Source: Sequoia sempervirens (taxonomy: Eukaryota > Streptophyta > Pinopsida > Cupressales > Cupressaceae). From it: a stretch of 64,000 nt of DNA. The stretch lies in NCBI GenBank assembly GCA_007258455.2, contig VDFB02047230.1:161704635-161768634 (forward strand). The letters run 5' to 3'. The position numbers were made by a program, and so were the translations under genes. Shown here in pieces: positions 12,266-21,890 of the stretch (position 1 is the first letter of the stretch; the number at the start of each line of letters is the position of its first letter). The notes beneath the pieces were generated by a model, which did no database searches, was not told where the DNA came from, and worked only from the letters and a program-made list of their open reading frames with translations.

Positions 12266-12508
12266 CAAATTAAACTTGAATGTGATAGTCAGAGTGCTAT
12301 TTGTTTAGCCAAAAATCCTATGTATCATGCTCATACTAAGCATGTTGATGTTTAGTATCACTTTAGGTGATAAATGGTTGAGAGTGGGAAGGTATTGATT
12401 GAGAAAGTTGACACTTTGATCAATGTTGCAGATTATCTTATGAAACCAATTCCTATAGATAAGTTCTCTTGGTGCAGGAAGGCCATTGGCGTTGAGTCTT
12501 GTACTTGA
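12266..12508 (+). pseudogene. Copia-2 RNase H, C-terminal end
   Basis: The translation shows CDSQSAICLAKNPMYHAHTK, HVDV, then VESGKVLIEKVDT and NVADYLMKPIPIDKF. This is the conserved end of plant copia RNase H (DSQSAI, ADILTKP-type motif). Two stops interrupt it. It is followed within 60 bases by the polypurine tract, the expected position. Confidence 0.85.
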
Positions 12509-12555
12509 TTTATAATAATGATTCGTTGTTTAGAATAATTGCAATGTATAATGTC

Positions 12556-12566
12556 AAGTGGGAGAA
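12556..12566 (+). promoter_or_regulatory. Polypurine tract of copia-2
   Basis: AAGTGGGAGAA immediately precedes the right LTR start TGTTGGGAATAGG. This AGTGGGAGAA form is the usual plus-strand primer of plant copia elements. Confidence 0.85.
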
Positions 12567-13068
12567 TGTTGGGAATAGGATGCCATTTAATTTCAATCCT
12601 AAACATAATTTCATGTATCTCCTAAGTCCTTGGAAAGTGTTCCCCAACACTAGGATTAGAAAGAGATTAAATTCAAATGAAATGAACATGTAAATTGATA
12701 TTTGTAATTAATTCTAAATGATAGGAACATGTGGGGATTCCCAAGAAGAGCTCCTACACAATAGGAGCACATAGGGTGCCCACATGGAAGATGGAACTCA
12801 CCTTGAGTTCAATTAACTATTTGGAGAAAGATAACACTTCAGTAATGCATGTAAAGATCCTAGAAGTTAGAAATTGATATTTACATGAGTGGAGTTCAGT
12901 TCAGTATCAGTTTAGTTTGGTTTAGTTTAGTTTAGTTCAATTCAGTTATGGTTCAGTTATCTTTCGTTGCATGTTAGTTGACTTCAATTGACTTGAATTG
13001 AATGCTAATTACTTGAGTTGCATGACATATAACAAGTGGATACATTCAGTTAAGTGGGGATGATCAAT
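12567..13068 (+). repeat. 3' LTR of copia-2, truncated
   Basis: It matches the first 500 bases of the 5' LTR (8354 to about 8862), with scattered substitutions and short indels, and ends abruptly after GATGATCAAT. The many differences between the two copies indicate an old insertion. Confidence 0.85.
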
Positions 13069-13571
13069 TGGTGTAGGAGCACCTATAGAGCATTAGGTAG
13101 CACTAGGAAAAATTTGGAAGCCTAGGATGAAATTTTGTGTTTTTGATGCTTTAAGGTCATGTTGACCATTTGGTTTTGAGTTAGAAGAGTTAGAACATGT
13201 TAGGATGAAGGTTGATCAGTAGCTCATGGTTGAATGGATGAGTTTCTCAACTTGTTTCACTAGGATTCACTAGTAGTTAGAAATAAAGCCCAAAATGTTG
13301 CATTTGTGCAATTTTGGCCTAATGTGGTGGTTATGTCTGACCAAGGGGAGATGTAACCACTTATCAACCTTTAAAAGGTGGGCCTCAAACTGGAATTGAG
13401 GTCAGAAAAGCTTTGAATCATTTGGAGTTTACTGTTCATATGGAAAAGTAAGGAATTTCTTGCAATTTTCTAGTTTTTAGTTATGATTTGTGTGTTAATG
13501 GAGGGTTCCAGGCACTGAGCAGTGTGTGGCACGTGTGGTATTTACTTTACAAGCTTTTTGTGGTTTGTAGT
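13069..13571. other. Unassigned 0.5 kb between two retroelements
   Basis: The segment may be the start of another LTR, since TGTAGGAGCACC begins at 13072 where the copia match ends. I find no coding region or second copy in the window. Confidence 0.3.
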
Positions 13572-14747
13572 TGTAGACACCTAAAAATGGTCTGGAGAAT
13601 CCAATTAATCAAATACGCCTTATTTGATTAATTAACCTTAAATTCCTCTACTTAGTAAATAAATAGAAATATTTATTTATATTAAGATCATTTATCAATT
13701 CTCCTATTTTTCTCTCCTAATTAAATAAACAAAATTAAAAACTTTGTTTTATTTAATTATTATCATTTTTATCACATTAATTCTCTCTTAATTAAATAAA
13801 CAAAATTAAAAACTTTGTTTTATTTAATCATTATCATTATTTCGTCTATCTTAAAATTGAATACACAATTTAAATAATTCGTGTTATTTAATTTCACATT
13901 TCCTCTTAATTAAATAAAGATTGTCAAAAATCTTTTTAATTATCACTCTCCTTTAATTTAATAAAACCAAACCCTATAGTTTGATTTATTAAATTATTTA
14001 TTCCTCATTTTTGCTAAATTTAAATAAATTAAAACTATTTAAATTTATTGCATAAAGTTTGCACTATTCCCTCACCAATAAATATTTATTTCCCCACCAA
14101 TCAAATTAATGGCACTGCCATTCACGGGAAAGCTTCAGGGAAATTCTGCAGGAAGATCTCTCAACAACCTTCCACCCACCTTCCCTCTTATCTTGCCTGG
14201 TGTTTTCATGGGGAGAAACCATTCTCCATGATCAGCTCCTTCTTCTCATCCCATGCCTTTGGATTCTCCAGAAGAAATCACAACCCCTCATCCCGGTTTC
14301 CTGTACATTTGTGCTGCCGTGAAAGCTATAAATATAGCTCTTGGGCTACACAAAAAAGGATCCCAACTAATGTAATCTTACTCTGTAGGTTTCCAAAGCA
14401 CTCAAGCATCCAATTCATCCAACAATCATCCAGCAACCATCCAGCATCCATCCAGCATCAGCATTTGCAGTCATGGCTGCCATTAGCATAGAGTTTGCAT
14501 ATTTAGATTGAAATAGAGTAGCATAATCTCATTTCTCATTCTCTAAGTGTCACTTAATAGTTTAATTAGCTTAAGAATCTGAGAGCTAAGTAAATTAGAG
14601 GAGTCTTTAGAGTTAGAGAGCAATAGGATAGCATTTTGAAGCTTTTTAGTTTAATTTAGTTTAAATTCATTGAGTTTTTGATACAATTATCCTATTTAGA
14701 AGCGTAGATGCATTGTTTATTTAGTTTTCCCCTTTTACACGCTTACA
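13572..14747 (+). repeat. 5' LTR of the Tat element
   Basis: The proposed LTR runs from TGTAGACACC to CTTACA, 3 bases before the primer site. It begins with an AT-rich part containing repeated TTAATTAAATAAACAAAATTA-like blocks (13725-13830), then a GC-richer part with a TATA box. No second LTR is available in the window, so the left boundary rests on the TG start alone. Confidence 0.6.
14327..14334 (+). promoter_or_regulatory. TATA box in the Tat LTR
   Basis: TATAAATA sits about 755 bases into the LTR and about 415 bases before its end, a plausible core promoter for the genomic transcript. Confidence 0.55.
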
Positions 14748-14750
14748 AAA

Positions 14751-14768
14751 TGACGCCCACCGTGGGGC
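14751..14768 (+). promoter_or_regulatory. Primer binding site, tRNA-Lys(CTT) type
   Basis: TGACGCCCACCGTGGGGC differs at one base from the complement of the 3' end of plant tRNA-Lys(CTT) (TGGCGCCCACCGTGGGGC), a site known from several plant gypsy elements. Confidence 0.85.
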
Positions 14769-14847
14769 AATACCCCGAATTTTGCTAATTTTTGAAAATC
14801 TTGTCGTACAGGAATCGGCGTAAAAGTTTTCGCGGGATCGAGAGTTT

Positions 14848-14994
14848 TTACAGCGCGCCGGGATTCTGTTTTAGCGCGCCGGGTTATTTTTACAGCGCGC
14901 CCGGTAACTGTTCCAGCGCGCCGGGTTTCTGTTCCAGCGCGCCCGGTCACTGTTCTAGCGCGCCTGGTTTCTGTTCCAGCGTGCCACTTCTTTT
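14848..14994 (+). repeat. Leader array A: seven 21-bp units with a GCGCGC core
   Basis: Seven uninterrupted 21-bp units share the core CAGCGCGCC followed by GG and TTCTG. Six keep the self-complementary hexamer GCGCGC; the last reads GCGTGC, a C-to-T change at a CpG. The array begins 80 bases after the primer site. It is strikingly GC- and CpG-rich against the AT-rich surroundings. Confidence 0.9.
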
Positions 14995-15064
14995 CATTTA
15001 AAGTCATTTATTTCATCTGGATCCGACGCGTCCGCGGTCAGATTTCTTTTATTTCTTTCTGTTT

Positions 15065-15190
15065 GGTTAAAATTTACCAATCCTAGGGTAGAAACATTAA
15101 AATTTACCAATCCTAGGATAGAAATGGTTAAAATTTTACCAATCCTAGGATAGAAATGGATTAAAAATGTACCAATCCTAGGATAGAAAC
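15065..15190 (+). repeat. Four direct repeats of about 30-33 bp with a CCTAGG core
   Basis: ACCAATCCTAGG recurs at 15076, 15106, 15138 and 15171, each preceded by TTAAAA-type sequence and followed by GTAGAAA or ATAGAAA. Spacing is 30, 32 and 33 bases. It lies in the untranslated leader between the two 21-bp arrays. Confidence 0.85.
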
Positions 15191-16105
15191 ATCACACTTC
15201 TATTTGAGGTTTTTAAAATTGAACATTTTGCTTGTCATGGAGCAATATCTCCATTAGAAGTAAATCATTTGTCTTTTGGGCTTAAAAAGAACAGAATCTT
15301 GCTGTGTTTGGGTGACAGGTTTATGCTCTCCCCTTAACTGGGTGCATCAAAATACCAGACTCACCATTTACTTTATACATTTTATGCTTTTGTTAAAACC
15401 TTTAGACAGGCCTGCCGTAGTGGGAAAAAGTACTCACCCTACGGGAACGACCTGAGTGGGGACAGCCAAAAGCCATGGTATTCCAACCCACTTTAAAATT
15501 TATGTGAATTTGGGGAAACCCTCTTTCAACGGAAGTGCGCAGGATAACCATCCCCAAAATCTTTGTTTTAAAGATTGGGAGGTCTCTCGAGGGAGTTTAT
15601 CCATTTGCCGCTCCGAACGGAAACCCTATCTAAGAACCTAGAACTAGAAGCATGCTTGTCAGTTTCCGAACATTGTAATACTCGGCGGTGCAGGGGCGGG
15701 GAAGAATCTACCCTCAAGCACTCACCATATAATTGCCAAGGACTGTTTGCTCAGGGGATCCGGTATCCACTTCCGTCACTCTGAGTACGCACCTGGAAAA
15801 GACAAAAACACGGCGCCCTCTAGGGGGTGACATGGCTGTGTGAGTCGACGCAATTCCAAGCTGTGGGCCGTTCGAGTATATAACGATGACCTTTTGTCTC
15901 TAGGAGTGAGTCTGTTTGAATTGTCTTATCTTGTTATCAAACCAGTAAAAATCAAGAAGAATCATTGATTCTTGAGAACATACACTACTTGTTTAGATTC
16001 TAGGATTTTAAAACCATTCTATTCTTGATTGTTGTGTTTTCTATCATTAAACTCAGATAAGATCATCACAAAAATCCTAAAAATCAAAACACTTGTGGAT
16101 TTCTC
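15191..16105 (+). other. Non-coding leader of the Tat element
   Basis: The stretch between the CCTAGG repeats and the leader ORF contains only short ORFs with no family resemblance. It includes a GC-richer block (15410-15850) and then AT-rich sequence. It may hold splice or packaging signals, but none can be identified by eye. Confidence 0.4.
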
Positions 16106-16798
16106 ATGATTCGAGATTGGGTATCCACCAAGTTTGTTAAGAAATCTCTTGCCAAACGAATCCGAAAACCAAAGAGGACACTTGCCTACAAACAACTCTT
16201 AAGAAAACAAAAGTTTCTATATCAAAGCAGGAAAGTTCTACTTCAACATAGAACTTTTATTCATAGGTATCACGATTTCTCTAGAGGTTATACAGACGAC
16301 TACGCCGTAGCTCCCTTAGACTCACAAGCATACTTTCAAAGAAGAGCTCTTAGGCAACATCACAATCATAGTCAGAGAATTCGTCCTGAATACATCCCAC
16401 AACCGGCCATCCAATATGATACCAGACCAAGTGAGTTTCATAGAATAAGATATTTTTTTTTCTGTCTTAAACCCCTTCAGATCATAGTTTTAGCGCGCCT
16501 GGTTTCTGTTTTAGCGCGCTTGGTGTCTGTTTTAGCGCGCCCGGTATCTGTTTCAGCGCGCTTGGTATCTGTTTTAGCGCTCCCGGAATCTGTTTCAGCG
16601 CGCCCGATCTCTGTCTTAGCGCTTTGTGTCTCTGTTTTAGCGCGCCTAGATTCTGTTTTAGCGCGTCTGGATTCTGTTTCAGCGCGCCTGGTCTCTGTTT
16701 TAACGCGCCTGATTTCTATTTCAGCGCGCCTAGTCTCTGTTTTAGCGCGCTCGGTATCTGTTTTAGCGCGCCATGAAACCCAAAAAATAGAGAGTTAA
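16106..16798 (+). CDS. Leader ORF of the Tat element, basic protein with a 7-residue repeat tail
   Basis: The 230-codon ORF opens with a strongly basic stretch (KKSLAKRIRKPKRTLAYKQ, then RKQKF and QSRK) and a Tyr/His/Arg-rich segment to about residue 125. From residue 128 on it is a translated 21-bp DNA array giving a seven-residue period such as LARLVSV. I recognise no domain. Ogre-type Tat elements are known to carry an extra ORF upstream of gag, so this position fits, but no homology is shown. The same repeat in array A is read in a different frame, so the repeat tail is probably selected, if at all, as nucleic acid. It may not be translated. Confidence 0.35.
   Translation: MIRDWVSTKFVKKSLAKRIRKPKRTLAYKQLLRKQKFLYQSRKVLLQHRTFIHRYHDFSRGYTDDYAVAPLDSQAYFQRRALRQHHNHSQRIRPEYIPQPAIQYDTRPSEFHRIRYFFFCLKPLQIIVLARLVSVLARLVSVLARPVSVSARLVSVLALPESVSARPISVLALCVSVLARLDSVLARLDSVSARLVSVLTRLISISARLVSVLARSVSVLARHETQKIES
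16488..16781 (+). repeat. Leader array B: fourteen 21-bp units with a GCGCGC core
   Basis: Fourteen consecutive 21-bp units share the core TTAGCGCGCCTGG and end in TCTG, the same family as array A. Ten keep GCGCGC; three of the four others differ by one base in the hexamer, and two of those by transitions typical of CpG decay (GCGCGT, ACGCGC). The period is exact, with no indels. Confidence 0.9.
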
Positions 16799-17109
16799 TA
16801 GGGAATTTTGTCAGCTTGCCCTTATCAAATACAAGGTTTCTATCAGTTCAAAACATTTTTTTACAGTCCAGAACGCAATAGTCATACAAAAAGAAAAGCT
16901 TTACCCCTATACCTAGATCTTGCAGCATCTTGCATAGTGTCGTTATCACCAAAATCTGAAATTTTCTGTCAAAATTTCCCTATCAAGGATTCTATCATCC
17001 TTTCATCACGAAACTAGACAAAAACAAAATCAGATTTTAAATCAACAACCTTGACACTTATCCAATCAAATCCAAGATCAAAGCCTAGGGTAAACCTTTT
17101 AACGTATGT

Positions 17110-18318
17110 ATGCCTATCTTCACACGAGCAGCATATCAAAAACAACAAGAACAAGAAAACGAAAAAATAGCAGCCATGACTGAAGAAAACCCTTGGGGAC
17201 GATATAGCAACACTGACCCTCTTATTAACTCACATGAGAAGGAAATAACTGCAGAAGAAATCGAGAAAGTGCAACAAGACCCTCATTTCCATAAATTTAT
17301 GGAAAAGATGCTAGAGCAAGACATGGAAAAGTATCTTCTCTTATTAGCTGACAAAGGTGCTAAGCTTCCTAAAGACTTTGATATCAATCAACTCAAGGAA
17401 GCAACCACACCTAACTCAACTAATATAGAGAATCCGAATCAAATAGATGCTTTGACAAGACAAATCCAACAGTTACAATTACAATTCCAGAATATCCAAC
17501 AAGGGCCAACAAAGAGGTATCTATTACAAGACATTTGCCCTTACCCATTTGACTCAAGCATCAACATGATACCATTTCCAAGATATTGTGAATACCCAAC
17601 ATACAACAAATACAATGGGAGAACTGATCCGTTTGACCACGTACGAGAATTTCGAGCTATGAGCATAGAGTTCGCACACGAGGACTCTTACTTACTACGG
17701 TTATTCCCAAGAAGCCTAGGAAACACTTGCATGGAGTGGTTTTCTAAGTTAGAACCTGGAATTCAATCCTTTGAGGAACTAATCAATAGGTTCATAACAC
17801 ACTTCTCATTCAACATCCAACATGGGGTAACCTTAAAAGAACTTTACAACACCAAACAAGCAAAAGGCGAAAAGTTTCTCTCTTTTCTCCAAAGGTGGAG
17901 AAGGCTATTTGCTAAATACCCTAGATCTATTCCTGAAGAGGAGAAGATAGAGATGTTCATTGATAACTTAGTAGATGACATGAACTACAGATTGGACTTA
18001 CAATGTCCATCCACATTTGAACAAGTTATCGAAAAAGGGCTTAAAATCGAAGAGGCTCTAATCAAAAGAGGAACAATCAAACATTTCACTGAAGGTTCAA
18101 ACAATAACCATTCCTCTAACAGCAACAACGAAAAGCCAAGATTTTGGCAAAAGAACAAGAATACTGATACCATGGTCGATGCACATACATCTAAACCAGT
18201 ATTCACCTTGACACCAACTACTACAAACAAACAAAACAATGGTTTTAATATCAAACAAAGTAGTGACCAAGGAAATAATCAAAACAATGGAGAAACGAAA
18301 ACCCAATCATTCCAATGA
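17110..18318 (+). pseudogene. Tat-lineage Gag (capsid part), ends at a premature TGA
   Basis: The 402-residue ORF begins MPIFTRAAYQKQ and contains the retrotransposon gag domain at about residues 165-330: YNKYNGRTDPFDHVREF, MEWFSKLEPGIQSFEELINR, KGEKFLSFLQRWRRLF. The ATG is the first in this frame after the leader. The TGA at 18316-18318 is in frame with the next segment, which continues with the Gag zinc-finger-like region, so it is a nonsense mutation, not the natural end. Gag forms the virus-like particle. Confidence 0.85.
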
Positions 18319-19245
18319 CCCTCCAATAAACGAAAATTCACGCCATTAGGACAATCGTTGGAATCAGTCCTCAAAGAACTTTTAAACGAAAAACTCATTC
18401 AAGTGCAAGAGGCTAGAAATTGGGACCCTCAAGTCAAACCATCATGGTGGAATGACTTACATTACTGTCACTATCATCAAAATAAAGGTCACATGACTGA
18501 AAATTGTTGGCAATTAAAACATGTGGTACAAGACCTCATAGATCAAAAGAAAGTATTCGTAGAGGGCCCTCAAACAAACAAGGATCATACAACCTTCAAA
18601 AATCCTCTACCCAATTATCAAAAGGGAGAATCTTCTTCCGCAAACACCAAAGGTAAGAACGTTGGTTATGTTTATGACGCAACAATCCTTTGTCTTTCTG
18701 CTGCCAAAGAGGATGAAGAGTTATGCAATCAAATCAACCAGAAAAAAGACATTACATCTACCAAATTGGTACAACCTATGGACAAATCCGAAAACCAAAT
18801 CAATGTAGTCACACTCAAAGGGAAACAAGAGTACCAACCGGTTAATGCCACAACAAGGGCACAATCCAAAGTTATATTGAAAGGAGCATCAATATCATCC
18901 CCATCAGTGGATCCCCCCTCCAATCAATATAATCTCATCGATCAATTGCAGAAAATACCAGCTCAAATATCAATCTTGGAACTTTTGAAGATCTCCCCAT
19001 CACACAAAGAGGTTCTTGAACAAGCTCTCGTATCAACTACAGTACCTAACAATCTGGATGTGTGCCAATTCCAAGCTATGGTGGGACATCTATCTGCACC
19101 TCATTGCCTTTCATTTTCTGAACATGATGATGTATCACTCAACCACCCGCATAATTCTGCCCTTCACATTGAAGTCCTTATCCACAAACATCGTGTAAAA
19201 CGTGTCCTGATAGATGGAGGGGCTGGTTTAAATATTGTACCTTAA
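18319..19245 (+). pseudogene. Tat-lineage Gag C terminus and start of protease
   Basis: This segment is in frame with gag. It has a zinc-binding-like motif CHYHQNKGHMTENC (about 18465-18506) followed by WQLKHVVQDLID, typical of Tat-type Gag. At its end is the retropepsin active site as VLIDGGAGLNIVP. The reading frame closes at 19245 because one T appears to be missing from the CCTTA run: one frame over, the protein continues LKLIRALGY into the next segment. DGGAG instead of D-S/T-G-A is common in this lineage. Confidence 0.8.
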
Positions 19246-21890
19246 AGCTGATTCGTGCACTAGGATACTCAGATGAAGCCATTGATACCAGAAGAAAAAT
19301 CACAATCAAAGCATATGATGAAGAAGAAAGGTCCTCTACAGGATTGATCATATTACCCATTCAAGTTGGGCCTACTGTCCAAAAAGTGGTTTGCCAAGTC
19401 TTAGATAGGGAACTAACATACAACATACTATTGGGACGCCCTTGGATCCATGATATGCAAGCAGTACCGTCTACCTATCATCAATGCCTAAAATTTCCCG
19501 TCAATGGACAGGAGGTAACAATCACAGCAGACTACAATGACACCCAAGCTTGTCATACATTGAAGACATCTCAGGATACATTCATACCTAACAATAGAGA
19601 AGTTGGCACATTAGATAGTGAACAACAGCAAAGCTTCATTTCAAAATGGCTTCCAAAACAACAAAAATCACAAGAGATAAGGACGCCACAATCTAACTCT
19701 TCAAATGTTGGAGAACAATTGGCTCCACTCTCACATCAATTCACCAAGGAAGTACAGATAAGCGACAAAGGAATAAGTGAATATGGTGTTAGACACTCAT
19801 TTCATCTATCACAAATGTTACCCTCCTTACAAACATATGGACAGCCATCTACAAACACCCACACTTCAGAACAATCTACAACAGCATTAGATGGCAGGTT
19901 TGTAAAAGCTGGGAGCTTAGATGAAGAATCAGAAGATAAGGCCATACTAAATTGGCTTTATAAGGATGAGGAAGCCCCCGCTTCCACAAGTAACATCATA
20001 GAGACAACACAATATGGGAAAGGAAAAACTATTCTTGAGAAGATGGGATATTCAGGACAGGGACCTCTTGGATTAAGGAAACAAGGTATAACAGAACCAA
20101 TCCAGCCTCTTACGCTCCAACATAAGGATAAAACTGGACTAGGATACACAGAAAAAGCAAGAGCAGAAATCGCCAATAAAACTGTGGAGCGTATTCTTCA
20201 AATAAGAGATAATTCTGAAACAGATTCAAATGAGTATGAGTGGGACAACTTATCAGAAATTTCCTATGAAGACATTCAAGTTGACATTATCAAAAAGTAT
20301 ACCCTCAATCACGAGGAGGGTCAAAGCTCAAGTTTTAATCCTATTGTCTTTGAAACACAAAATTTCGATGACTTAAGTGAAGATGAACGGACATCGATTG
20401 AGATAAATGATGTGGAAGAAAATACCTTTGTAGGCCTCGACATAACCATAGACAACCTAGACGACATTTCCGTCCGAGCTTTCACAATCACTGACCCCAA
20501 CCCATCTAAGGATTCATTGCCTTTACTACATCCCGAACTTATCGAATGGGAAGCCCAACAACCTATTAATCTCCCTGTTTTTGACAATGATTCCTCCATT
20601 ATTAACTACCTTTGCTGTGAGGAATCCGATGCTTGTTCTACCAATACTTCTTTTAATGATGCTTTTAGGCAGGAGGATGCCAAACCTTCCAGTTGCAAAA
20701 ATATGAAAAAAAAGAATGGATCTAATGGTGAAAACCATTCTATGGCAGTATTTGATCCTAAAATAGTAAAAATAAAGAACGCATCCGATGATGAAAACCT
20801 CATTGAGGCACCAAAGGATGGAAGGTTTGACATTCTCCCGCAACATTACCATGAAAGATCATCAGTGTTAATAGAACCCACACAGTCTATTAATATTGGC
20901 ACAGCAGAAAAAGCAAGAATATTACACTTGGCCGCATCCATGACAGATACAGAAAAGCCAAATTTTATCAAATTCTTTGAAGAACGATGCATAAATTTTG
21001 CTTGGTCATACTCTGACATGCTAGGCTTGGACACAGATCTCATTATGCATCACTTATCCTTACCAGCTGGCACTAAACCAGTAAAACAGAAGCTGAGAAA
21101 AATGCATCCACATGTTGCATTATTAGTGAAAAATGACTTGAAGAAATTACTAGATGCTGGATTCATTAGATCTATTGACTATGCGGAATGGATATCTAAC
21201 ATTGTGCCTGTTTCAAAGCCGGATAACACCATCAGAATATGTACTGATTTCCGGGATTTAAATAAAGCATGTCCAAAGGATGATTTTCCTTTTCCAAACA
21301 TAGACATGATTGTAGATCTCACAGCCGGACATAAAATGCTATCACTCATGGATGGATTTTCAGGATACAATCAAATCAAGATAGCTCCTGAAGACCAAGA
21401 AAAGACAGCCTTTACATGTCCATGGGGCACTTTTTGCTGGAACGTCATGCCTTTTGCGTTAAAGAATGCAGGAGCTACATACCAGCGGGCTATGACAACA
21501 ATCTTCCACGACATGATGCATACCTTCATGGAGGACTATGTGGACGACATCTTAGCCAAATCTTACACCAGGGAAGGACATCTAGAGATATTGGCCAAAA
21601 TATTTGATAGGTTGGAAAAATTCAAAGTCAGATTAAATCCAAAGAAATGTGCCTTTGGAGTAACATCAGCAAAGCTCCTAGGATACATAGTTTCTACAAA
21701 GGGAATTGAAGTAGATCCGGAAAAAGTCCGGGCCATTATGGAAATGCCACCTCCTAAGAATATCAGCACATTAAGATCTCTACAAGGCCGACTACAGTCC
21801 ATCAGAAGATTCATCTCCCAACTAGCAGATCGGTGTCATCCGTTCAACCATCTCTTACATAAAAATGTGCCTTTCAAATGGGATGAATAG
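19246..21890 (+). pseudogene. Tat-lineage protease end, G-patch and reverse transcriptase
   Basis: The frame runs from about 19242 to a TAG at 21888. It holds the protease end (ELTYNILLGRPWIHDMQAVP) and, at about 20012-20150 (residues 223-268 counted from 19344), a G-patch with YGKGKTILEKMGYSGQGPLG and TGLGY, a glycine-rich nucleic-acid-binding motif. A long acidic spacer follows. RT occupies about 21090-21830 with RICTDFRDLNKACPKDD, DGFSGYNQIKIAPED, CPWGTFCWNVMPFALKNAGA and the catalytic YVDD near 21538. The TAG is in frame with RNase H beyond, so it is a nonsense mutation. Confidence 0.9.

Larger units (their letters stand above)
8354..13068 (+). mobile_element. Ty1/copia element (copia-2) with gag but most of pol lost
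   Basis: The start of the first LTR (8354) and of the second (12567) are clearly the same sequence over about 500 bases. Between them lie an initiator-Met primer site (10675), gag (10802-11530), about 600 bases without pol homology, the last third of RNase H (12270-12508) and a polypurine tract (12556). The right LTR stops matching after 13068, so the element is truncated. It resembles deletion-derived elements that keep gag and the cis signals (TR-GAG type). Confidence 0.75.

Noticed and set aside
14735..15001. Arg/Gly/Thr-rich minus-strand protein and its plus-strand counterpart
   Set aside because: Both frames are open only because the 21-bp repeat lacks stops; no start context, domain or neighbour supports them.
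14848..16781. CRISPR-like array
   Set aside because: The 21-bp units are directly contiguous with no unique spacers, and the DNA is a plant retrotransposon leader.
20321..21814. Minus-strand ORFs opposite the Tat pol
   Set aside because: They are antisense shadows of a clearly coding reverse transcriptase region.
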